Shown in pieces: positions 1-8,494 of a DNA stretch of 64,000 nucleotides. The position numbers were made by a program, and so were the translations under genes. This DNA comes from Nostoc sp. UHCC 0302 (lineage in GTDB: Bacteria; Cyanobacteriota; Cyanobacteriia; Cyanobacteriales; Nostocaceae). The first letter of the stretch is position 1. Every line of letters begins with the position of its first letter. Below the pieces are notes generated by a model. That model searched no databases and was not told the origin of the DNA. It worked only from the letters and a program-made list of their open reading frames with translations. Where the stretch lies: the NCBI RefSeq assembly GCF_038096175.1, contig NZ_CP151099.1:1986501-2050500 (forward strand). Reading direction: 5' to 3'.

Positions 1-128
1 TCAACGAGGCAGAATTGGCAGAAGCAGGGTTACTAGGTAGTTACCGTGAAAATGTTGGTTGGGGGCCGAAACGGACATCAACAGCAAAAATTGATCAAAC
101 ATTCCAGATACTCAAGCAGATCAAGTAG
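1..128 (+). CDS. C-terminal end of an unidentified protein (truncated by window start)
   Basis: An open frame enters the window at base 3 and ends at a TAG at 126-128, giving about 41 residues ending in ...FQILKQIK. Composition and codon use look like a genuine protein tail, and its stop lies 19 bases before the lipoprotein start at 148, so the two are probably co-transcribed. I do not recognise the family. The neighbourhood suggests a sulfonate-utilisation enzyme or transporter part, but that is only inference. Its frame overlaps the artificial upstream extension (46-147) of the next gene, which supports starting that gene at 148. Confidence 0.5.
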   Translation, partial: NEAELAEAGLLGSYRENVGWGPKRTSTAKIDQTFQILKQIK

Positions 129-147
129 AACAGCGGAGAAAAAATTC

Positions 148-1188
148 ATGCTGTCGTTAGCAGTAGGAAAAGGTTCTATCAATCAAAATAGATTTACTTC
201 AAGATGGTCAATATTAGGAGCTTGTTTCCTACTGCTACTAACTACAGCGTGTAGCCAAAGTGAAATAAAATCCACTCAGTCTGCAAATGCCACTGATACT
301 AGCTCTGTTGTTGCATCTAGTGCTTCTATCCTACGCATAGGCTATGTAGGTACTACCCAACCCACAGGGCCACTTGGTTGGGCAAAGCGTAAGGGAATAT
401 TAGAGCGTGAGTTGCAAAAAGCCGGATTTAAAAATATTACATTTGCCCGATTTCCTAATGGGCCGGATCTCAACGAGGCTTTAGTAGCAGGTCAATTAGA
501 TGTTGGTTTTTTAGGCGATACACCAGCAATAGTTTTGAGAGCTAGGGGTGTTGAAACCCGATTAATTCGGATCACTCAATTTAATACAACTGCTTGGTTA
601 GTAGCGAAAAAGAATGGCCCCCGCACACTTGCTGAACTTAAAGGCCAGAAAATAGCTACTCAGAAAGGTTCTTATATGCATCGATACCTACTGGGTTTGT
701 TAGATGAATCTAAAATTGCCAAAGATGTAAAAGTTGTTCACTTGATGACTACTGAGGCCAAGTCTGCTCTAGAACGTGGTGATGTGGCAGCTTATGCAAC
801 TTCAAGCGATTTGGGGCCTTTTCTCAAATCGCAAGGGTTTCCAGTGATTGATTCTTCTGCAAATCATAATGGTCTTTCTGGGACATCATTAGTAGTTGCA
901 ACCGAAAACTTTCTAGCTAAACAGCCTAATTTCCCAGAGAAGTTGAACGCAGTCTTGACAGAAGCAACTAAAGATTTAAAAGCAAATTCTGAAGAATACT
1001 ATAAATACCACGCCGAGACTACTAAATACCCACTCGAAATTATCAAAGTATCTTATCCACTCAAACAAATATCAGAAGAACCATTACCGCCAGAGGGAGT
1101 GAAACTTTTAGAAGGCACAAAGAATTTTTTAGTCTCGCAACATTTGGCAAAGTCAAATTTTCAACTAACTGACTGGGTTGCTAAGTAA
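148..1188 (+). CDS. ABC transporter substrate-binding lipoprotein (aliphatic sulfonate/nitrate/taurine family)
   Basis: A periplasmic solute-binding protein of the SsuA/NrtA/TauA type, expected to deliver an organosulfur or related compound to an ABC permease. Counting from the ATG at 148 it has 346 residues. A hydrophobic signal segment ends in a lipobox-like LTTAC, with the lipidated Cys at about residue 35. Family features follow: IGYVGTTQPTG, then LDVGFLGDTPAIV and the LKGQKIATQKGS region. The ATG at 148 is chosen because GGAG lies about 9 bases upstream and because the longer in-frame extension overlaps the tail of the preceding gene. No permease or ATPase is encoded in the window. The ligand cannot be told from sequence. 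Confidence 0.85.
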   Translation: MLSLAVGKGSINQNRFTSRWSILGACFLLLLTTACSQSEIKSTQSANATDTSSVVASSASILRIGYVGTTQPTGPLGWAKRKGILERELQKAGFKNITFARFPNGPDLNEALVAGQLDVGFLGDTPAIVLRARGVETRLIRITQFNTTAWLVAKKNGPRTLAELKGQKIATQKGSYMHRYLLGLLDESKIAKDVKVVHLMTTEAKSALERGDVAAYATSSDLGPFLKSQGFPVIDSSANHNGLSGTSLVVATENFLAKQPNFPEKLNAVLTEATKDLKANSEEYYKYHAETTKYPLEIIKVSYPLKQISEEPLPPEGVKLLEGTKNFLVSQHLAKSNFQLTDWVAK

Positions 1189-1345
1189 GAGTGGGGATGA
1201 GAGAGCAGGGGACAAGCAAAATAAATATTACTCATGACTCTTGTACAGACGCGTAGACACTCGAAGAGCGGCTTCTCGTAAGAGTATAATCACCTCTCTC
1301 CAAATGCCCAAATATTTACTTTTTGAATAATTAGGGTAAATTATC

Positions 1346-2845
1346 ATGACAATTGCATTAGACCGTCCACAACAAAAATCCAAGTCTGCTCAGATTAGAG
1401 AAAAACTTGGTTATCCCATTATCGACACCGATGTACATACGCAGGAATTTGAGCCAGCAGTCTTAGATTATTTAGAGCAAATTGGTGGAACTGCGATCGC
1501 ACAACGTTTCAAAGAGCATTTACCAGGGGCTTCTCGCTTTAAGTGGTACAAACAAACCTGGGAAGAACGTTTTGCTTATCGCACAAATCGCCCTAACTGG
1601 TGGGGTCGTCCGACAAAAGATACTCTAAATTTAGCTACGATTAGCTTGCCGAAGTTACTACATGAGCGCTTGCAAGAAGCAGGTACAGACTTTGCTGTTT
1701 TATATCCTAACTTGGCAACTCTCGCCCCAAATATCGGTAACGAAGAGATGCGGCGTGCAGTCTGTCGGGCAGTTAACACTTACCATGCAGACATTTTCCG
1801 TCCCTATTCTGACCGCCTAACACCCATCGCTGCTATTCCGTTGCATACTCCCGAAGAGGGAATTGAAGAGTTGGAATATGCGGTTAATGTTTTAGGACTC
1901 AAAGCAATTCAAATCCCTGGTTATGTTCGCCGTCCGATTCCAGCTTTTGAGAAGTATGGGAAAGAAGTGGCTAACGAAGTAGTTTGGCTGGATAACTTTG
2001 GTTTAGATAGCCAGTATGATTACGATCCATTCTGGGCGAAGTGCGTAGAACTCAAAGTAGTACCCACAACTCACGCTTCTAGCCAAGGTTGGACTACTCA
2101 ACGTTCAGTGACTAATGCCCAGTACAATCACATTAATCACTTTGCTTTTGCTGCGGAAGCATTGTGCAAATCGTTGTTCTTTGGTGGCGTTACTCGTCGC
2201 TTCCCTCAATTAAGATTTGCCTTCTTAGAAGGTGGTTCAGCTTGGGGTACAAGTTTATATACAGATATTCTCTGGCATTGGGAAACTCGCAACAAAGAGC
2301 ATTTGTTGGCAAATAATAACCCCGCCATTGTCGATAAAGAAGCACTAGTAGAACTATACACTCGTTATGGTGGCGAACTAGTACATGGTCGCTTGGATAA
2401 ACTCGGTGATGGTCTAGGTTTCCACAGCAAACATTTCGCTCCTCAAGACCCAGGCGAACTGGATGAATTTGAACTCGCAGGAATTGAGAAACCCGAAGAT
2501 GTACGCGACCGCTTCCTCAATCACTTCTACTTCGGTACAGAATCAGATGATACCCGTGTAGCTCATGCCTTCAATCGTAAGGCGAATCCTTTTGGCGATA
2601 GGGTTAAAGCATTCTTGGGTTCTGACTCTGGTCACTGGGATGTACCCGATATCACCGCTGTCACCGCCAACGCCTACTCAATGGTAGAAAACGAAATTAT
2701 TACTGAAGAAGACTTGCAGTATTTCTTGTCGATTCATCCATTAGAGTTGTACACCAGCCTCAACCGTGACTTCTTCAAAGGTACAGCTGTGGAGAAAGCC
2801 GCAGACGAGTATCTAGTAGTTCACCAACCCAAAATTGCTGTGTAG
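1346..2845 (+). CDS. Amidohydrolase-2 family metal-dependent hydrolase (copy 1)
   Basis: A TIM-barrel amidohydrolase of the ACMSD-like (Amidohydro_2) type, 499 residues. The metal-binding D-x-H pair is seen as D29-V-H31 in IIDTDVHTQEF. A C-terminal metal or catalytic Asp is likely in FLGSDSGHWDVPD near residue 427, and a histidine-rich stretch (HINHF) lies near 270. Such enzymes hydrolyse or decarboxylate cyclic or aromatic acids. The substrate is not predictable, but placement among sulfonate-type binding proteins and flavin and 2-oxoglutarate oxygenases suggests a catabolic step after uptake. It is a tandem paralogue of the gene at 3086; both start MTIAL and share long identical blocks. The ATG at 1346 matches the paralogue start. 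Confidence 0.85.
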   Translation: MTIALDRPQQKSKSAQIREKLGYPIIDTDVHTQEFEPAVLDYLEQIGGTAIAQRFKEHLPGASRFKWYKQTWEERFAYRTNRPNWWGRPTKDTLNLATISLPKLLHERLQEAGTDFAVLYPNLATLAPNIGNEEMRRAVCRAVNTYHADIFRPYSDRLTPIAAIPLHTPEEGIEELEYAVNVLGLKAIQIPGYVRRPIPAFEKYGKEVANEVVWLDNFGLDSQYDYDPFWAKCVELKVVPTTHASSQGWTTQRSVTNAQYNHINHFAFAAEALCKSLFFGGVTRRFPQLRFAFLEGGSAWGTSLYTDILWHWETRNKEHLLANNNPAIVDKEALVELYTRYGGELVHGRLDKLGDGLGFHSKHFAPQDPGELDEFELAGIEKPEDVRDRFLNHFYFGTESDDTRVAHAFNRKANPFGDRVKAFLGSDSGHWDVPDITAVTANAYSMVENEIITEEDLQYFLSIHPLELYTSLNRDFFKGTAVEKAADEYLVVHQPKIAV

Positions 2846-2968
2846 GTCAAGCAGGGGAAGAATTGGAAGAATGGGGGCAGGGGGAGAATTGGAAGAATAT
2901 TGCTATTTTCTAAAAGCCTCTTCATCTTCCCCTGCTTCCCTTTCCTCAAGAGCCTCCCTTACTGACTA

Positions 2969-3044
2969 CAACGCAAGCGTTGTCTTGGCAGACTACTAGC
3001 TAGCAAAAACTAGCTTTGTCTCTTGGTGGTTTAAAACCACCAAG
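2969..3044. repeat. Intergenic hairpins between the paralogous hydrolases
   Basis: Two palindromes are visible: CAACGC-aa-GCGTTG at 2969-2982, and a perfect 11-bp-arm palindrome around a single base at 3022-3044 (CTTGGTGGTTT / AAACCACCAAG). Neither is followed by a clear T-run. They may attenuate transcription between the two copies or be dispersed repeats. Confidence 0.6.
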
Positions 3045-3085
3045 ACACAGAGATACAAAGAAAATGAATTTAGGGTAAACATAAT

Positions 3086-4576
3086 ATGACGATCGCACTA
3101 GAACGCCCAACACAAAAAACTAAATCTGCTCAAATTCGCGAAAAACTCGGTTATCCCATCATTGATACTGATGTGCATACCCAAGAATTTCCCCCAGCAT
3201 TCTTGGATTATTTAGAACAAGTTGCTGGAACGGCTATTGCTCAACGCTTCCAAGAACACTTACCTGGAACATCTCGCTCAAAATGGTTCCAGCAAACTTG
3301 GGAAGAACGCCGCACTTACCGCACTACACGTCCTCCCTTTTGGACTCGTCCTACCAATGATGCCTTAAATTTAGCTACTGTTAGCTTGCCGAAATTGCTG
3401 CATGAACGTCTGCAAGAAGCAGGGACAGACTTTGCAGTAGTCTACCCCAACTTGGCAACTCTCGCCCCACACATTGGTAATGAGGAAATGCGGCGTGCAG
3501 TCTGTCGCGCAGCTAATACCTATCATGCAGATATTTTCCGTGCTTATAGCGATCGCTTAACACCAATTGCCACAATTCCGATGCACACCCCGGAAGAAGC
3601 AATTGAAGAGTTGGAATATGCAGTCAAGGTTTTGGGACTTAAAGCAATCCAAATCCCCGGACATATCCGTCGCCCAATTCCCGCTTTTGAGAAGTATGGG
3701 GAAGAAGTCGCAAATGAAGCTATTTGGATTGACACATTTGGTTTAGATAGCAAATACGACTATGATCCTTTTTGGGCCAAGTGTGTAGAACTCAAAGTAG
3801 TACCCACGACTCACTCAAGTGGAATGGGCTGGATCAATCGCCGTTCGATTTCCAACTATCAATACAACCACATTGGACATTTTGCCGCCGCAGCAGAAGC
3901 ACTATGTAAATCGTTGTTCTTGGGTGGTGTAACTCACCGCTTCCCAACATTAAAATTTGCCTTCTTGGAAGGAGGTTCAGCTTGGGGTGCGAGTTTGTAT
4001 GCTGATTTGATTTGGCACTGGGACACCCGCAACAAAGACCATATGTTGGAGAACAACAACCCTGCTAATATCAATCGCGAAGAACTCCTAGAGTACTTTG
4101 TTCGCTATGGTGACGAACTCGTGCGTGGCCGTGCAGAACAACTAGGTAGTGGTTTAGGCTTCCACGGTAGCAACGAATTAATATCTACAGACAACCCAGG
4201 TAACCTGGATGAGTTTGAACTAGCAGGGGTGAAGGGGCCAGAAGATGTGCGTCAGCGCTTCTTGAATCATTTCTACTTCGGTACGGAATCAGATGATACC
4301 CGTGTAGCTCATGCATTTAATCGTAAAGCGAATCCTTATGGCGATCGCGTCAAAGCATTCTTAGGTTCTGATTCCGGTCATTGGGATGTACCAGATATCA
4401 CTGCTGTCACTGCCAACGCCTACTCAATGGTAGAACGCGGCATTATCACTGAAGAAGACTTGCACCATTTCCTCTCAGTCCATCCATTGGAGTTGTACAC
4501 AAGCCTCAATCGTGACTTCTTCAAGGGTACGGTCGTTGAGAAAGCCGCAGACGAATTTCTAGCGACTGGGAGCTAG
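3086..4576 (+). CDS. Amidohydrolase-2 family metal-dependent hydrolase (copy 2)
   Basis: This 496-residue protein is a close paralogue of the 1346-2845 product, collinear along its whole length, with the same D-x-H motif (D29, H31) and the same GSDSGHWDVPD block near the C terminus. Differences cluster around residues 60-80 and 240-260 (HSSGMGWINRR against HASSQGWTTQR), which could change substrate choice. It probably arose by tandem duplication and follows copy 1 by 240 bases on the same strand. The role is inferred as a hydrolytic or decarboxylating step on a compound imported by the neighbouring binding-protein systems. Metal type and substrate are unknown. Confidence 0.85.
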   Translation: MTIALERPTQKTKSAQIREKLGYPIIDTDVHTQEFPPAFLDYLEQVAGTAIAQRFQEHLPGTSRSKWFQQTWEERRTYRTTRPPFWTRPTNDALNLATVSLPKLLHERLQEAGTDFAVVYPNLATLAPHIGNEEMRRAVCRAANTYHADIFRAYSDRLTPIATIPMHTPEEAIEELEYAVKVLGLKAIQIPGHIRRPIPAFEKYGEEVANEAIWIDTFGLDSKYDYDPFWAKCVELKVVPTTHSSGMGWINRRSISNYQYNHIGHFAAAAEALCKSLFLGGVTHRFPTLKFAFLEGGSAWGASLYADLIWHWDTRNKDHMLENNNPANINREELLEYFVRYGDELVRGRAEQLGSGLGFHGSNELISTDNPGNLDEFELAGVKGPEDVRQRFLNHFYFGTESDDTRVAHAFNRKANPYGDRVKAFLGSDSGHWDVPDITAVTANAYSMVERGIITEEDLHHFLSVHPLELYTSLNRDFFKGTVVEKAADEFLATGS

Positions 4577-4640
4577 GGACTGGGTATTGAGAAAAACTTA
4601 TACCAATTCAATGAATGATTGCAACACATCCTTGGGTGAA

Positions 4641-4658
4641 GACGCGATGAATCGCGTC
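4641..4658. repeat. Short inverted repeat (hairpin) downstream of hydrolase copy 2
   Basis: GACGCGAT-ga-ATCGCGTC forms a perfect 8-bp stem, followed by TCTACAAATGG. It is a common type of cyanobacterial dispersed hairpin. The rest of 4577-4858 shows no credible gene. Confidence 0.5.
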
Positions 4659-4858
4659 TCTACAAATGGTTTATTTGTCACATTCTTTTTTCAAATTGGT
4701 ATTAATTATCCATGCCCCATGCCCCATGACCAATACAACGTTCCATGTTCCATTTCCTCTGTTCACTTGTAGGGTGGGCAAAACCCACTCTACATTTCTG
4801 ATAAATTCTGCCTTTGATTGCTCCCCACTGCCTAGAAAATACCAAGGATGATTTGATT

Positions 4859-6040
4859 ATGGTGCTAGATATTACAAAACCAAAAGACTATATAGACCTA
4901 GCAGCTTCTTTATCCAAGGAACTTGCTCAATCGGCAGTTGCACGGGATGCTGAAGCTGGAGTTCCAGAAGAGGAAATTAAGAAACTGCGTGAAAGTGGCT
5001 TGCTGCCATTGATTGTACCTAAGCAATATGGTGGGATTGGGGCAACTTGGATAGATGCTTTAAAAATCGTCAGAAAGTTATCAAAAGCTGATGGATCAAT
5101 TGGCCAATTGTATGGAAATCATTTGAATTTGACAGCTTTAGGTCATGTTTCTGGTACGGCAGCCCAAAAAGAAAAATATTATAGAGAAACTGCTAAAAAT
5201 AACTTATTTTGGGCAAACGCTATCAATACACGAGACACACGGCTGAAAATTACTCCAGAAGGCGAGAATTTTCGAGTTAATGGTATAAAAAGTTTTGGTA
5301 CAGGTATTTCTGTTGCAGATTTGCGGGTATTTTCCGCTGTGCAAGATGGCGTAGAGTTACCATTTATATTTGTTATTCCTAAAGACAGGGAAGGGCTAAT
5401 CTCTAATCAAGATTGGGATAATATTGGGCAACGTCGTACTGATAGCGGCAGTTATAGATTTAACAATGTCTTAGTTGAGAAAGATGAGATTTTAGGGCCT
5501 ACCGACCCTCCTAATAATGCCTTTTCAACCTTTCTCGGTATTATTGCACAGTTAACCAAAGTCAATGTATACCTGGGAATTACTAAAGGGGCTTTCGCCG
5601 CAGCACGTGAGTATACCAAAACTACTACTCGACCGTGGATTACATCAGGGGTAGAAAGTGCGACTCAAGACCCATATATTCTGCATCATTACGGTGATTT
5701 TTGGGTGGAGATTCAAGCAGCAGTTGCTTTAGCTGACCAAGCAGCCCAGAAAGTGCAAGCAGCATGGGACAAAGATATAGCACTCTCACCTGAAGAGAGA
5801 GGAGAAGTAGCGATCGCAGTTTCTGCCGCCAAAGTATTAGCTACACGAGTAGGTATAGATATTACCAATCGCATCTTTGAAGTTACCGGAACCCGTGCTA
5901 CAGCAACCAAATATGGGTTTGACCGTTACTGGCGGGATTTGCGAACCTTTACCCTCCATGATCCAATAGACTACAAACTGCGAGCGATCGGTGATTGGGT
6001 GCTGAATAATGAGTTACCTACTATCACCCAATATTCATAG
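4859..6040 (+). CDS. Acyl-CoA dehydrogenase-fold flavoenzyme (DszC/SfnB-like)
   Basis: A 393-residue member of the acyl-CoA dehydrogenase superfamily in the branch that includes DszC and SfnB flavin monooxygenases used in organosulfur metabolism. Seen in order: an N-terminal helical domain (IPKQYGGIGATW-like block near residue 58), the middle beta domain (FWANAINTRDTRL, GTGISVADLRVFSAV), and a C-terminal helical domain (TGTRATATKYGFDRYWRDLRTFTLHDP). The last block is typical of these oxygenases and not of true fatty acyl dehydrogenases. The start at 4859 (MVLDITKP) is preferred over an upstream ATG because AAGGA lies in front of it. A remnant of a second homologous gene follows at 6174. The substrate is unknown. 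Confidence 0.8.
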   Translation: MVLDITKPKDYIDLAASLSKELAQSAVARDAEAGVPEEEIKKLRESGLLPLIVPKQYGGIGATWIDALKIVRKLSKADGSIGQLYGNHLNLTALGHVSGTAAQKEKYYRETAKNNLFWANAINTRDTRLKITPEGENFRVNGIKSFGTGISVADLRVFSAVQDGVELPFIFVIPKDREGLISNQDWDNIGQRRTDSGSYRFNNVLVEKDEILGPTDPPNNAFSTFLGIIAQLTKVNVYLGITKGAFAAAREYTKTTTRPWITSGVESATQDPYILHHYGDFWVEIQAAVALADQAAQKVQAAWDKDIALSPEERGEVAIAVSAAKVLATRVGIDITNRIFEVTGTRATATKYGFDRYWRDLRTFTLHDPIDYKLRAIGDWVLNNELPTITQYS

Positions 6041-6072
6041 AGATGAGGGAGCAGTGGGAAAAACAATTAATA

Positions 6073-6092
6073 CCCAATCCCCAATCCCCAAT
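6073..6092. repeat. STRR heptamer (CCCCAAT type)
   Basis: About three tandem copies of the CCCCAAT heptamer, the short tandemly repeated repetitive sequence known from heterocystous cyanobacteria. Confidence 0.7.
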
Positions 6093-6173
6093 ACTTAAGC
6101 TGTCTACTCACTAGCTTGTAAGGTAGACATTTAATTATGTCTATCTTACTTACCTAAAGTCAGAAGAAATTTG

Positions 6174-6266
6174 ATGATGGTACAACTACCGGAAGTTCAA
6201 GATATCCAAAATTACCTAGTAATTGCAGCTGCTTTATCCCAGGAATTGGCTCAAACTGTTTTTTAA
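6174..6266 (+). pseudogene. Remnant N terminus of a second acyl-CoA dehydrogenase-like gene
   Basis: ATG at 6174 opens a 30-codon frame ending at TAA 6264-6266. Its residues (IAAALSQELAQ) align with the N terminus of the complete 4859-6040 product (LAASLSKELAQ), including the initial MV and the spacing between. After that block the frame stops and the following DNA is a tandem repeat, so only the beginning of a duplicated gene survives. It could be a short expressed peptide, but a decayed duplicate is the simpler reading. Confidence 0.6.
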
Positions 6267-6280
6267 ATTCTGACTTTCTT

Positions 6281-6327
6281 AATTACGAATTACGAACTAC
6301 GAATTACGAATTACGAATTACGAATTA
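6281..6327. repeat. Tandem heptamer repeat (ATTACGA type)
   Basis: The 7-base unit ATTACGA is repeated about six times with one variant (ACTACGA). It lies between the broken gene and the methyltransferase start at 6335 and occupies the normal ribosome-binding-site position, leaving no clear purine-rich site there. Confidence 0.8.
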
Positions 6328-6334
6328 TCGACTT

Positions 6335-7156
6335 ATGACTCAACTAAAAACACTTCCTACCTATGATCCAACCTTATTTGAAGGAGCCGCAGAAGGCTAC
6401 GCTCAATATAGAACTAAATACCCACCTGCTGTATTCGATAAACTAGGCGAAATATTTAATCTCAATGGTCAAGGACGACTCCTTGATTTGGGTACTGGCC
6501 CAGGATTAATTTCAATTCCTTTACGAACTAAATTTGAGGAAGTTGTTGCTATTGATCCAGATCCAGATATGCTCAAAGAAGCTCAACGGCAAGCAGCAGC
6601 AGTTGGAGCAAATAATATTACTTGGTTAGAACAAGGGGCAGAGTTAATCGACTCTAGTTTAGGGAAATTTAGGTTAGCTACAATTGGTAGAGCCTTCCAC
6701 TGGATGGAACGCGAACTAGTGCTTGAACGCCTTTATGAATTGCTTACTGATGATGGTGGTTTAGCACTGCTCAACACTGGTGATAACCCTTGGGATAGCG
6801 CTCTCCCTTGGAAGCAAGCTGCTCTTGGAGTAGTCAAAAAATGGTTAGGCGATCGCCGACGGACTGGACAACGTGGCGAAGGTACTCGTAAGCCTGTCGA
6901 TCCTCCCCATGAAGTTGTAATTGCCAATTCAGCTTTTGCTCGTCAAGAAGTGTATGAAGTAGCCTTTGAAAAATCTTGGACAGTTGATAGCTATCTTGGC
7001 TATTTATACACTACAGCCTTCTCTCTCAAGATTTTCTATGGCGATAATGCTCCAGTATTTGAAAAGGATCTTAAAGAAGCATTACTGGCTGTTGAGCCAT
7101 CTGGACATTTTACAGAAGAACTCAAAGCTTCAATATTAGTTGCTTGGAAGCACTAA
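6335..7156 (+). CDS. Class I SAM-dependent methyltransferase
   Basis: A 273-residue Rossmann-fold methyltransferase of the Methyltransf_11/25 type. The SAM-binding motif I is LLDLGTGPGLIS at about residues 49-60; motif II is the acidic VVAIDPDPDMLKEA; RAFHWME near residue 118 is typical of the UbiE-like and trans-aconitate-like group. The acceptor substrate cannot be named. It lies on the same strand within the sulfur-type cluster, 68 bases after the dehydrogenase remnant. The ATG is preceded directly by heptamer repeats and no good Shine-Dalgarno, so expression may be weak or leaderless. Confidence 0.8.
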   Translation: MTQLKTLPTYDPTLFEGAAEGYAQYRTKYPPAVFDKLGEIFNLNGQGRLLDLGTGPGLISIPLRTKFEEVVAIDPDPDMLKEAQRQAAAVGANNITWLEQGAELIDSSLGKFRLATIGRAFHWMERELVLERLYELLTDDGGLALLNTGDNPWDSALPWKQAALGVVKKWLGDRRRTGQRGEGTRKPVDPPHEVVIANSAFARQEVYEVAFEKSWTVDSYLGYLYTTAFSLKIFYGDNAPVFEKDLKEALLAVEPSGHFTEELKASILVAWKH

Positions 7157-7327
7157 GAAAATTGAATCTTCCACTAGCACGGCTTGGAGTGGAAAAATAA
7201 CCACTCCACTTCCTTTTTGTTTCCTTCTAAGCGATGTAATCTTATTGCCTCGATTCACCATAGGGTGGGTACTACTCACCCTAATTCCTAAATTAACACT
7301 TTTAAAAAAGCATAAATACAACAACTC

Positions 7328-8434
7328 ATGCCAGCTTTAAAACCAAAGTTTGAATTCAGAAAAAGCCAGAGAATAACACGCCGTTCTTTACTGTTTGCTC
7401 TAGGCTACTGCTTAATCTTATCGACTGCTCTATCAAGTTGTGGTCAAACAAAAAATAATAGTCAACAGTCAGCAACTTCAACAGGTACAGAATCTTCATC
7501 TAGCACTACAGAGAAGCAAAGTAATAACCAAGTAGTAAGAATTGTACGGTCAAAGCAACTATCTGCTCTAGCAGTTTTAGAAAAGCAAGGTTCTTTAGAA
7601 AAACGATTAGAGCCTCTCGGTTTTAAAGTACAGTGGGCTGAGTTTGCTGCTGGCCCCCAACAGCTAGAAGCTCTAAATGCAAATGGACTTGATATTGCAT
7701 CTACAGCAGAGTCCCCTCCTGTATTTTCACAAGCAGCAGGAGCGCCTCTGGTTTATTTATCTACTACACAACCTAGTGGAAAATCAATTTCACTTTTAGT
7801 TCCTGTCAACTCTCCGATTAAAACTGTTGCTGATTTGAAAGGTAAAAAAGTAGCTTTCCAGAAAGCCTCTATTGGTCACTACCTGTTAGTTAAAGCTTTA
7901 GAAGGAGCAGGATTGAAACTGAGCGATGTCCAATCAGTTTTTTTAGCACCGGCAGACGCAAATGCGGCATTCAGTCAGAACAAAGTGGATGCTTGGTTTA
8001 TTTGGGAGCCATTCGCAACCAGAAATGAACAAAAGAAAGTAGGCCGTGTCCTAGTAGATGGGGGTAAGTTGCGAGATACTGGCAATTTTTATTCCACCTC
8101 ACGTCAGTTTTATCAGGCGCACCCTGATGTGATCAAAGTGTTTTTAGAGGAGCTGGAAAAGGCAGAAATCTGGACTAAAGATCATCCCAAAGAAGTAGCA
8201 CAACTCCTGGCTCCTGTAACTCAGCTAGATCCACCAACTCTAGAAACAATGCACAGTAAATATGACTATGGACTGTTACCGATTACCGAGAAAGTTATCA
8301 ATAAGCAACAAGAAGTTGCTGACAAGTGGTACAGCTTAGGACTTATTCCCAAGAAGGTGAATGTTAGAGACGGATTTTTGACACCTGAAGAGTATGCAAA
8401 AATTACTCCCTCAGAGGTGTTAGCTAATAAGTAG
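7328..8434 (+). CDS. Aliphatic sulfonate-family ABC substrate-binding lipoprotein
   Basis: A 368-residue solute-binding protein of the SsuA/TauA family. The N terminus has a TRRSLLF stretch, a hydrophobic segment and a good lipobox LSSC (Cys38), then a Ser/Thr/Gln-rich linker. The family core includes VRIVRSKQLSALAVLEKQG, PLGFKVQWAEF, the ESPPVFSQAAGAP ligand-loop block and LKGKKVAFQKASIGH. It closely resembles the 9685 product (KVQWAxFAxGPQ, KITPS/AITPP ends), so the two are paralogues. There is no cognate permease or ATPase nearby. The TRR motif could indicate Tat export, but the ordinary Sec/lipoprotein route is equally plausible. Confidence 0.85.
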   Translation: MPALKPKFEFRKSQRITRRSLLFALGYCLILSTALSSCGQTKNNSQQSATSTGTESSSSTTEKQSNNQVVRIVRSKQLSALAVLEKQGSLEKRLEPLGFKVQWAEFAAGPQQLEALNANGLDIASTAESPPVFSQAAGAPLVYLSTTQPSGKSISLLVPVNSPIKTVADLKGKKVAFQKASIGHYLLVKALEGAGLKLSDVQSVFLAPADANAAFSQNKVDAWFIWEPFATRNEQKKVGRVLVDGGKLRDTGNFYSTSRQFYQAHPDVIKVFLEELEKAEIWTKDHPKEVAQLLAPVTQLDPPTLETMHSKYDYGLLPITEKVINKQQEVADKWYSLGLIPKKVNVRDGFLTPEEYAKITPSEVLANK

Positions 8435-8494
8435 TCTGCAATCTGTTCCCTGTTTTAAGCCAGCAATTTTGAAAATTTTGAGTAATTAGTTATT

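Noticed and set aside
46-147. 34-residue N-terminal extension of the first binding protein
   Set aside because: It overlaps the end of the preceding gene, is basic and unlike a signal peptide, and a proper start with ribosome site exists at 148.
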